The translations under genes were made by a program, and so were the position numbers. Below the pieces are notes generated by a model. It saw only the letters and a list, made by a program, of their open reading frames with translations, was not told where the DNA came from and did not search any database. A stretch of 64,000 bases of DNA, taken from NCBI RefSeq assembly GCF_004349105.1, contig NZ_SMLB01000018.1:1-64000 (forward strand), written 5' to 3'. The stretch's first letter is position 1, and each line of letters begins with the position of its first letter. Positions 28,899-37,896 of this stretch are shown piece by piece. The DNA is from Jiangella aurantiaca (GTDB lineage: Bacteria; Actinomycetota; Actinomycetes; Jiangellales; Jiangellaceae).

Positions 28899-29464
28899 GA
28901 CTCGGCCTCCTCATCCGAACGCAGCGACGTGTGCAGCCGCACCTGCCGCAGCGTCACCGACCCGTCGCCGGTGAGGTCGAGCGTGCGGTGCGCGGTGTCG
29001 GGCGCCCAGCCGGCCGGTTCGAGGAACCCGCGCATGGCGTCGTCGCCCACGACCAGCCACATGCGGGCGCGGGTGAAACCGTCGGCGCGCATGGTGTCGG
29101 CGACGGCGGCCAGCAGCCGGGAGCCGTGCCCCTCGCCGAGGGCGGCGGGGTCGACGTGGAACGCGACCACCTCGCCGTCGCCGGGCTGGGCGTCGGGGTC
29201 CTCCGACGGCGCGGTAGCGGCGAACCCGACCACCCGGCCGGCGTCGAGCGCGACGAGCACGCGGTGCCGGGCCGATGGGGGACGGGTGACAGCCTCGCGC
29301 CAGGCGGACGCGAACGACGTGGCGTCGACGTCGGCGAGCAGGGCCGCGGGCAGCAGGGGAGCATAGGACGCCGTCCAGGCCCGGGCCTGCACGGCACCGA
29401 TGGCGTCGGTGTCGGCGGCCCAGGCGAGACGGACGGAACGATCGGCGACGGGCTGCTCGGACAC
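28895..29464 (-). CDS. GNAT family N-acetyltransferase
   Basis: A 189-residue acetyltransferase from GTG 29464 (SEQPVADRSVRLAWAADTDA). The acetyl-CoA loop is VDPAALGEGHGSRLLAAVAD, a variant of the R/QxxGxG/A motif A, followed by the beta-strand and helix ARMWLVVGDDAMRGFLEPAGW typical of GNAT motif B. The substrate is unknown. Coupled to the DUF2461 gene. An upstream extension to 29497 has no homology. F4 element copy a lies in its promoter region. Confidence 0.87.
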   Translation of the reverse strand: MSEQPVADRSVRLAWAADTDAIGAVQARAWTASYAPLLPAALLADVDATSFASAWREAVTRPPSARHRVLVALDAGRVVGFAATAPSEDPDAQPGDGEVVAFHVDPAALGEGHGSRLLAAVADTMRADGFTRARMWLVVGDDAMRGFLEPAGWAPDTAHRTLDLTGDGSVTLRQVRLHTSLRSDEEAES

Positions 29465-29500
29465 CCGTCCTACCCTACGTGGCCGGTCGCGTCCCAAGGA

Positions 29501-29599
29501 GGGCCGGGCAGGACCGGCGGTGAGAGGGGGCCGGAGGTCCCCTCGAGATCGTCGGTGCGCCGTTCAGGACTGAGCGACCGGGAAGCGCCTGCCCGGCCC
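29501..29599. repeat. dispersed element F4, copy a (structured ~100 bp unit)
   Basis: Terminal inverted repeats GGGCCGGGCAGG (29501-29512) and CCTGCCCGGCCC (29588-29599) enclose a core AGGGGGCCGGAGGTCCCC (from 29525), identical to that at 40991. The core forms an AGGGG/CCCCT hairpin inside a CCGGCGG/TCGTCGG stem that needs two G-U pairs. The termini share nothing with copy b at 40965-41071, yet pair equally well. It lies between the nos stop and the GNAT start. Confidence 0.8.
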
Positions 29600-29612
29600 G
29601 ACGACTCCCGTG

Positions 29613-30848
29613 TCATGCGCGCGCGTGGTACGGGCACTCGGCGGGGACGTCCTCGTCGCTCGGCGGCGTCCAGCCGGGACTGGGCAGGAAGCCGGGCAGT
29701 GCCGTCGAGTCGTCGTAGTAACGGTGGTACACCGGCGAGGTCGTGCTGGACAGCGGCGGCACGACCCAGGACCACTCGGCGTGCGGGGTGCGGCCGGCCC
29801 GCTCCTCCTTCGTGACGAACTGCATGAACATCTCCGACTCGTGGTGGTGGTCGGCGATCTTCACCCCGGCGGCGTCGAACGAGTGCAGCACCGCCCGGTT
29901 GATCTCGACGAGGACGCGGTCCCTCCACAGCGACCGGTCGTCGTCGACGTCGAGGCCGAGCAGCCGGCCGACCTGCGTCATGCGGTCGTACCGGTCGGCG
30001 TCGACGAGGTTGCGCGAGCCGATCTCCGTCCCCATGTACCAGCCGTTGAACGGCGCCGTCGGGTAGGTGATGCCGCCGATGCGCAGCGGCATCGACGAGA
30101 TGGCCGGGACGGCGTGCCACTTGAGGTCCAGGTCGGCGAACCAGGGGAGCTCCGGGTGGGAGAGAGGTACCTCGAGGACGGCGTCGCCGGGGATGTCGAA
30201 CAGACGGACGCCGTCCTCGGGGGTCTCGATGGCCAGCGGGAGCACGTCGAAGTCGGTGCCCTTGCCCGACCAGCCCAGGCTCTCGACCCAGCGGGTGAAC
30301 TCGGCCTGGGCGGGGTCGCCGATGACGGAGTCCATCCCCTGGTAGCCCGCGTACCGGACCAGCTGGCTGTTGCGCAGCCGCGGCGCCGGCCGGCCCGGCT
30401 GGTCCGGCGCGAACAGCGTCAGCACCGGCCGGATACGCCCGTCGTTGGTGGCGACCCGCAGGTGTTCGACGCACTCGGCGGCCACGCCCTCGGCGGTGCG
30501 GACGGTGCGCCGGTCGCGGACGATCAGGCTGCGCCAGTACAGCCGGCCGATGCATCGGTTGGCGTTGCGCCAGGCGACCCGGGCGCCGAACTCCAGCTCC
30601 TCGGTGGTGTGGCTGAACGTGCCACGCCGGCCGAACTCGATCAGCGCCTCGCTGAACCGCTCCTCGGGATCGGGAGCGTCAGCGTTCTCAGCGGCGTGCT
30701 GCCGGAAGAACGCTTCGGCTTCGCTGAGGTCGACGGAGTGGATCGGAACGTCTGGAAGGCCCGGATGGTGGTGCGTCCCATCGGTCGTCACAGGGTCAGC
30801 TCCTCCGCTGTCGCAGGTGGCGTCTGCCGGATCTCCAGATGCGGACAT
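29613..30848 (-). CDS. nos: bacterial nitric oxide synthase (oxygenase domain only)
   Basis: A 411-residue haem-thiolate enzyme making nitric oxide and citrulline from arginine. The proximal cysteine is C99 in WRNANRCIGRLYW. The arginine-binding glutamate is E275 in FNGWYMGTEIGSRN, with W270/Y271 packing on substrate. RNSQLVRYAGYQ and HHHESEMFMQFVTKEERAGR are further signatures. There is no reductase domain, as in other bacterial NOS, so it needs an external flavodoxin/ferredoxin reductase. The first ~40 residues are a non-conserved Asp/Gly/His-rich extension. ATG 30848 chosen; TTG 30857 is possible. A TTCCGG-n8-CCGGAA inverted repeat (30849-30868) abuts the start. Confidence 0.94.
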   Translation of the reverse strand: MSASGDPADATCDSGGADPVTTDGTHHHPGLPDVPIHSVDLSEAEAFFRQHAAENADAPDPEERFSEALIEFGRRGTFSHTTEELEFGARVAWRNANRCIGRLYWRSLIVRDRRTVRTAEGVAAECVEHLRVATNDGRIRPVLTLFAPDQPGRPAPRLRNSQLVRYAGYQGMDSVIGDPAQAEFTRWVESLGWSGKGTDFDVLPLAIETPEDGVRLFDIPGDAVLEVPLSHPELPWFADLDLKWHAVPAISSMPLRIGGITYPTAPFNGWYMGTEIGSRNLVDADRYDRMTQVGRLLGLDVDDDRSLWRDRVLVEINRAVLHSFDAAGVKIADHHHESEMFMQFVTKEERAGRTPHAEWSWVVPPLSSTTSPVYHRYYDDSTALPGFLPSPGWTPPSDEDVPAECPYHARA

Positions 30849-31081
30849 TTCCGGCAAATCGACCGGAACATGATCATCGTGCCGTGAAAATGACGCACCG
30901 TCACGAATGATCTCAGAAGGCGGACGACGCCGCCCGCGGTTCGCCGGAATCGGTCCCGACTATGCCAACCCGGGCCACAACAGCCGTTACGTTGCGTGAC
31001 GATGCGGGCGCCGCAGGGCGGAGGCGGCCCGCCGGCGAAAACCGGTGGACCGCTGCCGCCGGCCACGGATAGTCATGGAGG

Positions 31082-31480
31082 ATGACGGAGAACGGATCGC
31101 GCGCGGCGCTGGGCCGCGTCGTGCGCCGGGTCGGCGGCGAGGACGTACTCGAGGCGCTGGTGGGGCTGGCGGGATCCGACCTGACCACGCTGCAGCTCGA
31201 GCTCGCCCGCCGCCGGGCCGCCGCCCTGTCGCCGGCCGCGGTGCTGGAGCGGTATCGGCGCGACCGGTTCACCGCGCCGGCGGCGGTGCCCTTTCACGCG
31301 CTGCGCCGGGTCGAGGACGTGCTGCTCGATGGTCGGCTCAGGCTTCTCGTTGGTCGGTGTGCCCGTTCGGTCCGTTCGGTGGCGTCCCAGGTTGGCCGTC
31401 CCCCTGCTGCCCATTCTCTTAGCCGCGCAACCGCGCCTCAAGCGGACCAACTGGCGCTTCGCGCGACGATGACCACTTGA
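31082..31480 (+). pseudogene. N-terminal remnant of a hypothetical protein, cut off by repeat F1
   Basis: A 132-codon frame. Residues 1 to about 85 look like a real protein (VVRRVGGEDVLEALVGLAGS; TTLQLELARRRAAAL; VLERYRRDRFTAPAAVPFHA; LRRVEDVLLDG). From about residue 100 the frame enters repeat F1 copy b (31391) and becomes low-quality Ser/Arg/Ala sequence, ending by chance at 31480. I believe the intact family is considerably longer, but this is from memory. The preceding 220 bp (30858-31081) hold only the divergent promoter region of nos. Confidence 0.6.
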
Positions 31481-31525
31481 CCCGCGGTCCCGCGGCCAAG
31501 AACGGGCAGCTATCAGGGGACGGGG
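31391..31525 (+). repeat. dispersed repeat F1, copy b
   Basis: GTTGGCCGTCCCCCTGCTG... is followed by TCTTAGCCGCG at the left. The right end has CGCGGCCAAGAACGGGCAGC and TATCAGGGGACGGGG. The arms match copy a (7967-8041) closely, but the centre is ~60 bases of unrelated sequence instead of two. The left arm lies inside the broken gene at 31082. Confidence 0.8.
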
Positions 31526-31606
31526 CAAGTCTGGGCACGACTCGAGGGTTCGCGGCCGTGGTCACGGTGCGCCGTGGGCCTGTGGACAGCGATGATCATC
31601 AACGAT

Positions 31607-31716
31607 CGTGTACGTCACCACGATTACCCGAGCCTCAACACGGTTGTAAGCGTGTTGAGGCTCGGGTAATCGTGGTGGGCGGCCCGCGAAACGCGGCGAA
31701 GTCTCACCACGTGGAC
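31607..31716 (-). repeat. dispersed repeat F2, copy b
   Basis: Read on the minus strand, this unit aligns along its whole length with 8111-8219. The stem here is 27 bp and perfect (31616-31642 with 31651-31677) over an 8-base loop. Only the CAACACG/CGTGTTG top is shared with copy a; the rest (CACGATTACCCGAGC...) differs in both arms so that pairing is kept. It lies 81 bp after F1 copy b, mirroring the F1-F2 order at 7967-8219. The remaining sequence to 31791 shows no gene. Confidence 0.85.
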
Positions 31717-31791
31717 GCCCTGCGACACCAGCGCCACACAGAAACGGGCCCGTGAGTCCGATCGGTCGTTGGCGGTCGTAGGCGGTGAGGC

Positions 31792-32664
31792 TCAGTGCTG
31801 CCGGACGGGCTCCGGCTCGGTGTCCTGGCGGGTTTGCTGCGCCAGGATCCGCAGCGCGTCGGCGGAGCTGGAGTCGTTCGGCGTGTAGATCTCGAGTCGG
31901 TGGTCGGGACTGTCGGGCTGGAGCCAGACCTGGTAGGCGACGCTCGCGGCGCCGACGGTGGGGTGCTGCAGGTGCATCGTCCCCACGGTGCAGTCGGCGA
32001 CGTCCCCCGTCGCCCACATCGTCGCGAACTCGTCGCTGCGCATCGTGAGTTCCCCGATCAGTGCCGCCAGGCGTGCGTCGGTGGGGAATCGACCCGCCGT
32101 CAGCCGCAGATACGCGACGTGGATGCGGGCGAGCTCGTCCCAGTTGCGGTGCAGGTCGCGCGTGAGTGGATCGAGGAAGAACATCCGTGGGATGGAGGGG
32201 CGGCGCGCCGGCCCTGGCAGCGCTTCGTAGGGCAGGTGCTCGGCTTTGAGCGCGTGTCCGGTGCGGTTCCACGCGAGCACGTCGCCACGCCGGCCGAGCA
32301 CGATCGCCGGCGTCGCGTCCCCCAGAGACTCCAGGAGCGCGAGGACCCGAGGGTGGGGTTCCTCGTCGCCCGGTTCGGAGAGCCCGGGATTCGCGGGTCG
32401 TCGAGCGAGGTTGTGCAGGTGGACGGTCTCGATCTCGTCCATCTGGAGCACCCGCGCGAGGGCGTCGAGAACCTGTTCGGAGGCGGTGTCGGCCTGGCCC
32501 TGCTCCAGACGCGTGTAGTACCCCGCGCTCACCCCGGCGAGCTGGGCGAGCTCTTCCCGCCGCAGTCCAGGGACCCGGCGAGCGGTGCCGTACGTGCGCA
32601 GGCCCACGTCGGCCGGGGTGACGCGATCGCGACGACTCTTCAGGAACGCTCCCAGGCTCTCCAC
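31792..32664 (-). CDS. XRE regulator with MmyB-like ligand-binding domain
   Basis: A 290-residue regulator from GTG 32664 ([20 protein letters not shown]). The N-terminal XRE domain has [20 protein letters not shown] and [20 protein letters not shown]. The rest is an MmyB-type PAS-like sensor ([56 protein letters not shown]). In actinobacteria such proteins bind fatty-acid-like ligands and control an adjacent gene. The divergent MFS exporter is the likely target. Confidence 0.9.
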   Translation of the reverse strand: MESLGAFLKSRRDRVTPADVGLRTYGTARRVPGLRREELAQLAGVSAGYYTRLEQGQADTASEQVLDALARVLQMDEIETVHLHNLARRPANPGLSEPGDEEPHPRVLALLESLGDATPAIVLGRRGDVLAWNRTGHALKAEHLPYEALPGPARRPSIPRMFFLDPLTRDLHRNWDELARIHVAYLRLTAGRFPTDARLAALIGELTMRSDEFATMWATGDVADCTVGTMHLQHPTVGAASVAYQVWLQPDSPDHRLEIYTPNDSSSADALRILAQQTRQDTEPEPVRQH

Positions 32665-32697
32665 GGCATCGAGCCTAGGCCGCCCGAGCAGGCGGGT

Positions 32698-32719
32698 GGG
32701 TGTACCTGCCGGGTGTACC
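32698..32719. promoter_or_regulatory. tandem GGGTGTACC operators
   Basis: GGGTGTACC occurs at 32698-32706 and again at 32711-32719 in the same orientation, 13 bases apart. They lie in the 104-bp gap between the MmyB-type regulator and the divergent exporter. A candidate binding site for that regulator. Confidence 0.5.
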
Positions 32720-32768
32720 CAGCGCACGGGGATGGCTGTCGAGCGCCGCGTGCCCGACCGTCGACGGC

Positions 32769-34406
32769 ATGTCTCGACAGCACACGCGCAACGACCCACC
32801 GGGCCTGCGGGCCTGGCTCGGGCTCGTCGTGATCCTCGGGCCGGTACTCCTGGTCTCCATGGACGGGTCGATCCTGTTCCTGGCGACGCCGCGGATCGGC
32901 CAGGCCCTCACGCCGACCGCCGACCAGGCCTTGTGGATCTTGGACATCTACGGCTTCGCCGTCGGCTCCCTGCTGATCGCGTTCGGCAACCTCGGCGACC
33001 GGTACGGCCGGTTGAAGTTGCTCATGGTCGGCGCGACGGTGTTCGGCCTCGGCTCGTCGGCGGCGGCGTTCGCGCCCAGTCCGGAACTGCTGATCGCCGC
33101 CCGCGCACTGATGGGGGTGGCCGGCGCGACACTGCTGCCGTCGGCACTGGCGGTGTTGAGCGAGCTGTTCGCCGACCCGCGGCGACGGGCGCAGGCCATC
33201 GGCATCTTCGCCGCCGCGTTCGCCGCCGGATTCGCCGTCGGCCCCGTTGTGGGCGGACTCCTGCTGGAACGGTTCTGGTGGGGATCGGTCTTCCTGATCA
33301 ACCTCCCCGTCATCGCGCTGTTCCTGGTCTTCGCGCCGATCCTGCTCCGCGAGGTCCGTGCGACCCGACCAGGTCGCGTCGACGTGCTCAGTGTCCTGAC
33401 CTCCGCGGCCGGTCTCCTGTTCACGATCTACGCGCTCAAGCACGCCGCGGCCGACGGTCCATCGGTGGTCTCGGTTCTCGTCGGGATCGCGGGGCTGGTG
33501 CTGCTGGCCTGGTTCGCCCGCAGGCAGCGGCACCTCGAGCACCCGTTGCTGGATTTCGCGCTCTTCCGCGACCGTGTCTTCGCGGTCGCGATCATCACCG
33601 GTCTGCTGCCGTTGGCGGCGTGGTCGGCGGCCGCGTACTTGACCGGCCTCTACCTCCAGTCCGTCCTCGACCTGCCGGTGCTGAGCTCGGCGCTGTTCGC
33701 CCTTCCGGGCGCCGCGGTGCTCACCATCACCTGCATCGTGACGCCGGCCGTGGTCGATCGCCTCGGCAAGCGCACCGTCCTCGCCATCTCCCACTTCTCC
33801 ATCGCGGCCGGCCTGCTGTTCGTGCTCCTCACGACGATCACGAGCGGGATCGGCTGGTACATCGCGTCCACGGCCGTCGCGGGCGTCGGCTACGGCATCT
33901 CCTTCGCCGTCGTCGCCGACACCGCCGTCGGCGCCGTCCCCGCGGAACGAGCCGGCTCAGCGGGGGCGATCGCGGAGACCAGCAACGAGATCGGCAACGC
34001 CCTCGGCATCGCACTCCTCGGCTCACTCGCCGCCCTGGTGTTCCGGCTCCAGGGGCCCGACCTCGCGCCCACGCTCGACGAAACACTCCAGCTCCCGGAC
34101 ATCGGGACCGCGGTGGTCGAGCAGGCGAAGACGGCCTTCGTCACCGGCCTGCACGCGGTCGCCGCGGCAGCCGGCCTCCTGCACATCGCACTCGGCATCC
34201 TCGCCCTGCGCTGGATTCCCCGATCGACGACGCGCGGAGTGTTACACGCGAACAGCACATCTGCTGGACATCTGTCACAAGCACCGCCTACTCTGGAGGC
34301 ATGGCGGGTACCGAGGAGAGGGAGGCGGCGTTCTATGCGATCGTCGACGCCGACGGGCGCATCGAGCCGCGCGACGACATGCCGGAGGCGTATCGCAAGA
34401 CGCTGA
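32769..34406 (+). CDS. MFS drug exporter, DHA2 type, with run-on C-terminus
   Basis: A 545-codon frame from ATG 32769 ([20 protein letters not shown]). DHA2 features are [19 protein letters not shown] in TM1, motif [17 protein letters not shown], and 14 expected helices ending [16 protein letters not shown] near 34225. The following ~60 codons ([16 protein letters not shown]...) are basic and unlike a transporter. They contain a TTA codon, very rare here, cross the paa promoter and overlap paaA by 106 bp in another frame. The natural stop seems to have been lost. Divergent from, and probably controlled by, the MmyB-type regulator. Confidence 0.88.
   Translation: MSRQHTRNDPPGLRAWLGLVVILGPVLLVSMDGSILFLATPRIGQALTPTADQALWILDIYGFAVGSLLIAFGNLGDRYGRLKLLMVGATVFGLGSSAAAFAPSPELLIAARALMGVAGATLLPSALAVLSELFADPRRRAQAIGIFAAAFAAGFAVGPVVGGLLLERFWWGSVFLINLPVIALFLVFAPILLREVRATRPGRVDVLSVLTSAAGLLFTIYALKHAAADGPSVVSVLVGIAGLVLLAWFARRQRHLEHPLLDFALFRDRVFAVAIITGLLPLAAWSAAAYLTGLYLQSVLDLPVLSSALFALPGAAVLTITCIVTPAVVDRLGKRTVLAISHFSIAAGLLFVLLTTITSGIGWYIASTAVAGVGYGISFAVVADTAVGAVPAERAGSAGAIAETSNEIGNALGIALLGSLAALVFRLQGPDLAPTLDETLQLPDIGTAVVEQAKTAFVTGLHAVAAAAGLLHIALGILALRWIPRSTTRGVLHANSTSAGHLSQAPPTLEAWRVPRRGRRRSMRSSTPTGASSRATTCRRRIARR
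34265..34294 (+). promoter_or_regulatory. putative leaderless promoter of paaABCDE
   Basis: TGGACA (34265-34270), 18 bases, TACTCT (34289-34294), then 6 bases to the ATG of paaA at 34301. The TANNNT box at this distance places the transcription start at or next to the ATG. The only Shine-Dalgarno-like GGAGG is one base from the ATG, too close to work. Confidence 0.55.
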
Positions 34407-35257
34407 TCCGGCAGATCGCCCAGCACGCGCACTCCGAGATCATCGGCATGCAGCCGGAGGGCAACTGGATCAGCCGCGCGCCGAGCCTGCGCCGCAAGGC
34501 GATCCTGCTGGCCAAAGTGCAGGACGAGGCCGGCCACGGGCTCTACCTCTACGCCGCGGCCGAGACCCTCGGCGTCTCGCGCGACCAGCTGCTCGAGCAG
34601 CTGCACACGCGCAAGCAGAAGTACTCGTCGATCTTCAACTACCCGACGCTGACCTGGGCCGACGTCGGCGCGATCGGCTGGCTGGTCGACGGCGCGGCGA
34701 TCACCAACCAGGTGCCGCTGACGCGCTGCTCCTACGGCCCGTACGCTCGCGCGATGGTGCGCATCTGCAAGGAGGAGTCCTTCCACCAGCGGCAGGGGTT
34801 CGAGGCGCTGCTGACGCTCACCCGCGGCACGCCGGCGCAGAAGGCGATGGCCCAGGACGCGCTGGATCGCTGGTGGTACCCGAGCCTGGCCATGTTCGGC
34901 CCGCCCGACACCGGTGAGCAGGTCTCCGGCGGCCACACCGAGCAGTCGATGCGGTGGGGGATCAAGCGGTTCAGCAACGACGAGCTGCGGCAGCGGTTCG
35001 TCGACATGACGGTGCCGCAGTCCGAGGTGCTCGGGCTCACCATCCCCGACCCCGACCTGCGCTGGAACGCCGAACGCGGCCACTACGACTTCACCCCGCC
35101 CGACTACGACGAATTGTTCCGGGTCATCAAGGGAGATGGCCCCTGCAACGCGCAGCGGCTGGCGCACCGTGTCGCCGCGCACACCGACGGCGCCTGGGTG
35201 CGCGAGGCGGCCGCCGCCTACGCGGCGAAGCGGCGCGCGGAGACGGAGGCGGCATGA
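34301..35257 (+). CDS. paaA: phenylacetyl-CoA epoxidase catalytic subunit
   Basis: A 318-residue di-iron monooxygenase subunit that, with PaaBCE, converts phenylacetyl-CoA to its ring epoxide. Ferritin-like iron ligands are visible: E45 in HSEIIGM, E76 and H79 in KVQDEAGHG, and E159 and H162 in [10 protein letters not shown]. The [20 protein letters not shown] opening and [19 protein letters not shown] are nearly invariant in the family. First gene of a tightly overlapping five-gene operon (4-bp overlap with paaB). No paaK, paaG, paaZ or paaR/paaX homologue is in the window. Confidence 0.96.
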   Translation: MAGTEEREAAFYAIVDADGRIEPRDDMPEAYRKTLIRQIAQHAHSEIIGMQPEGNWISRAPSLRRKAILLAKVQDEAGHGLYLYAAAETLGVSRDQLLEQLHTRKQKYSSIFNYPTLTWADVGAIGWLVDGAAITNQVPLTRCSYGPYARAMVRICKEESFHQRQGFEALLTLTRGTPAQKAMAQDALDRWWYPSLAMFGPPDTGEQVSGGHTEQSMRWGIKRFSNDELRQRFVDMTVPQSEVLGLTIPDPDLRWNAERGHYDFTPPDYDELFRVIKGDGPCNAQRLAHRVAAHTDGAWVREAAAAYAAKRRAETEAA

Positions 35258-35538
35258 CGAGCGAGTGGCCGCTGTGGGAGGTCTTCATCCGGGCACGGCG
35301 CGGGCTGTCGCACATCCACGTCGGCAGCCTGCACGCGCCCGACGCCGCCATGGCGGTCCGCAACGCCCGCGACGTCTACACCCGGCGCGGCGAGGGCGTC
35401 TCGATCTGGGTGGTGCCGTCCGACCAGATCACCGCCAGCAGCCCGGACGAGAAGGACGCGTTCTTCGACCCCGCGGGCGACAAGGTCTACCGGCACCCGA
35501 CGTTCTACGAGGTGCCGGCGGAGGCGAAGCACCTGTGA
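35254..35538 (+). CDS. paaB: phenylacetyl-CoA epoxidase subunit PaaB
   Basis: A 94-residue subunit of the epoxidase complex, the usual family length. [20 protein letters not shown] followed by [20 protein letters not shown] and [12 protein letters not shown] are diagnostic. It is thought to bridge PaaA-PaaC units in the larger assembly. It overlaps paaA and paaC by 4 bp each, so stoichiometric translation is likely. Confidence 0.95.
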   Translation: MTSEWPLWEVFIRARRGLSHIHVGSLHAPDAAMAVRNARDVYTRRGEGVSIWVVPSDQITASSPDEKDAFFDPAGDKVYRHPTFYEVPAEAKHL

Positions 35539-36287
35539 CCACGCCGCGGGTCGCGTACGCCCTGGCACTCGGCGACGACGCCCTGGTGCTGGCGCAGCGG
35601 CTTGGGGAGTGGGTGGCCCGCGCGCCGGAGCTGGAGGAGGACGTCGCGCTGGCGAACATCGCGCTGGACCTGCTCGGCCAGGCCCGCACGCTGCTCAGGT
35701 ACGCCGGCGACCTGGAGGGCGCGGGCCGCGACGAGGACGCGCTGGCGTACTGGCGCGACGACCGCGACTTCCGCAACGCGCTGCTGGTCGAGCTGCCGAA
35801 CGGCGACTTCGCGGTGACGATGGCCCGGCAACTGGTCTTCGCCGCCTACCAGTACGAGCTGTACGACCGGCTGCGCGCCAGCAGCGACGACACGCTGGCC
35901 GCCGTCGCGGGCAAGGCGGTCAAGGAGGTCCACTACCACCGCGACCACGCCACCCAGTGGGTGCTGCGGCTGGGCGACGGGACGGACGAGAGCCGCCGCC
36001 GCATGGTCGCCGGCCTCGCGACCGTCTGGCCCTACGCCGACGAGCTGTTCCAGCCCGACGACGCCACCGCCGCGCTCGTTGCGGACGGTGTCGCCGTCGA
36101 TCCTCCGACCCTGCGCGAGCCGTGGACGTCCTACGTCGAGGGCGTGCTGGCCGAGGCCGGTCTGGAGCTTCCGGAAGCGGCCGCGCCGCGCAGCGGCGGC
36201 CGCCGCGGGCTGCACACCGAGCATCTCGGCTTCCTGCTGGCGGAGATGCAGCACCTGCACCGGTCACACCCAGGTGCGACATGGTGA
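35535..36287 (+). CDS. paaC: phenylacetyl-CoA epoxidase structural subunit PaaC
   Basis: A 250-residue ferritin-like subunit, paralogous to PaaA but lacking a full set of iron ligands. It begins at GTG 35535. YALALGDDALVLAQRLGEWV, ANIALDLLGQARTLLRYAG and KEVHYHRDHATQWVLRLGDG match the family. It forms the structural heterodimer with PaaA. Overlap of 7 bp with paaD. Confidence 0.95.
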   Translation: MTTPRVAYALALGDDALVLAQRLGEWVARAPELEEDVALANIALDLLGQARTLLRYAGDLEGAGRDEDALAYWRDDRDFRNALLVELPNGDFAVTMARQLVFAAYQYELYDRLRASSDDTLAAVAGKAVKEVHYHRDHATQWVLRLGDGTDESRRRMVAGLATVWPYADELFQPDDATAALVADGVAVDPPTLREPWTSYVEGVLAEAGLELPEAAAPRSGGRRGLHTEHLGFLLAEMQHLHRSHPGATW

Positions 36288-36796
36288 CGACGACACAGGA
36301 TCTGCGCGAGATCGTCGCGACGGTCCCGGACCCGGAGCTGCCGGTGGTCACCATCGAGCAGCTCGGCATCTTGCGCGACGTCCGGGTCGGCCCCAGCGGC
36401 CACGTCACCGTCGACATCACGCCGACGTACTCCGGCTGCCCGGCGATGGACGCGATCAGGGCGGACATCGTCGCGCGGCTGGCCGAGCATGGAATCCACA
36501 GCGTCGACGTCCGGACGGAACTCGCCCCGGCGTGGACGACCGACTGGATCACCCCGGACGGCCGGGCCGCTCTGGAGGAGCACGGCATCGCGCCACCCGG
36601 CCGAGACACGCTTCTCAGTCGAGGCCGGAAATCGCATGGCCCGGCCGCTCCGATTGATCTCACGCTCTCCGTCCGCTGCCCGCACTGCGGCTCGCCGGAC
36701 ACTCGCGAGCTCTCCCGGTTCGGCTCGACGGCGTGCAAGGCGCTGTGGGTCTGCCGGGCCTGCCAGGAGCCGTTCGACCACGTGAAGGCGCTATGA
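36281..36796 (+). CDS. paaD: PaaD, iron-sulfur/maturation protein of the epoxidase
   Basis: A 171-residue protein. The N-terminal ~100 residues are a MIP18/DUF59 domain (VPDPELPVVTIEQLGILRDV; VDITPTYSGCPAMDAIRADI). The C-terminus carries four cysteines in two CxxC pairs (CPHCGSPDTRELS; CRACQEPF). PaaD is required for epoxidase activity, probably for Fe-S assembly on PaaE. Overlaps paaE by 4 bp. Confidence 0.94.
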   Translation: MVTTTQDLREIVATVPDPELPVVTIEQLGILRDVRVGPSGHVTVDITPTYSGCPAMDAIRADIVARLAEHGIHSVDVRTELAPAWTTDWITPDGRAALEEHGIAPPGRDTLLSRGRKSHGPAAPIDLTLSVRCPHCGSPDTRELSRFGSTACKALWVCRACQEPFDHVKAL

Positions 36797-37896
36797 CGAC
36801 GACCACCGCGGCCCCGCGCACCGAGCGGCGACGGCACTCCGTCACCCACCGGCTGCGCGTCGCCGCCGTCGACCGGCTGACCGACGACGCCGTCGCCGTC
36901 ACGTTCGCCGTCCCGGCCGAGCTGGCCGCCGACTACGACTTCGCCGCCGGCCAGCACGTCAACGTCGCCCTGCCCGGAGGCGACGGTGTGCGGCGCAGCT
37001 ACTCGATCTGCTCGCCGGCCGGCTCCGGCGTGCTGCGCATCGCGGTGAAGCGGATCCCCGGCGGCGTGTTCTCGTCGCACGCGCTGACGACGCTGGCGGC
37101 CGGCGACGAGGTCGACGTCATGACGCCGGCCGGCCGGTTCACGCCGTCGTTCGACCCGGACCAGGCCAAGCACTACGCGCTGGTCGCGGCCGGGAGCGGC
37201 ATCACGCCGGTGCTGTCGATCGTCGCGACGGCGCTGGCCACCGAGCCGGGCAGCCGGGTCACGCTGCTCTACGGCAACCGGACGTCGTCGTCGGTGATGT
37301 TCCTCGACGAGCTGGCCGACCTCAAGGACCGGCACCCGGACCGGCTGCAGCTGGTGCACCTGCTGTCGCGCGAGCCCGGGTCGACGGAGCTGCTGTCGGG
37401 CCGCATCGACGGCGAGCGGCTCGGCCGCCTGCTGGACACCCTGCTGCCGCCGGAGACCGTCGACGACTGGTACCTGTGCGGGCCGTACGAGCTGATCACG
37501 ACCGCACGCGACGTCCTCTCCCGCCGCGGCGTCGAACGCGCCCACGTCCACGCCGAGCTGTACCACGTGGGCGACCCGCCGCCGGCGATCCGCGAGGAGG
37601 CCCGCCTGCAGGCCGTGACCTGCGCCGTCACCGCCTCGCTCGACGGCCGCCGCACCGAGGTCACCGTGGACGACCCGGACGAGACCGTCCTCGAGGCCGT
37701 GCTGCGGGTCCGCAACGACGCGCCGTTCGCCTGCAAGGGCGGCGTCTGCGGCACCTGCCGGGCGAAGGTCGTCGACGGCGCCGTCACCATGGAGCGCCGC
37801 TACGCCCTGGAGGACGACGAGATCGCGGCCGGCTACGTCCTCACCTGCCAGTCGCACCCCACCACGCCGACCCTCGAGGTCGACTACGACGCCTGA
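36793..37896 (+). CDS. paaE: phenylacetyl-CoA epoxidase reductase
   Basis: A 367-residue electron-transfer subunit passing electrons from NADPH to the PaaA di-iron site. In order: FAD domain (RRSYSICS), nicotinamide domain (LVAAGSGITPVLSI; WYLCGPYELI), and a plant-type [2Fe-2S] ferredoxin domain with CKGGVCGTC and the fourth Cys in YVLTCQSHP. ATG 36793 chosen. Last gene of the operon; its 3' end overlaps the response regulator on the other strand by 13 bp. Confidence 0.95.
   Translation: MTTTTAAPRTERRRHSVTHRLRVAAVDRLTDDAVAVTFAVPAELAADYDFAAGQHVNVALPGGDGVRRSYSICSPAGSGVLRIAVKRIPGGVFSSHALTTLAAGDEVDVMTPAGRFTPSFDPDQAKHYALVAAGSGITPVLSIVATALATEPGSRVTLLYGNRTSSSVMFLDELADLKDRHPDRLQLVHLLSREPGSTELLSGRIDGERLGRLLDTLLPPETVDDWYLCGPYELITTARDVLSRRGVERAHVHAELYHVGDPPPAIREEARLQAVTCAVTASLDGRRTEVTVDDPDETVLEAVLRVRNDAPFACKGGVCGTCRAKVVDGAVTMERRYALEDDEIAAGYVLTCQSHPTTPTLEVDYDA

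Noticed and set aside
31562-32272. 236-codon minus frame over F2b and the MmyB-type gene
   Set aside because: Mostly out of frame with the recognised regulator and continued into the repeat; no start or domain.
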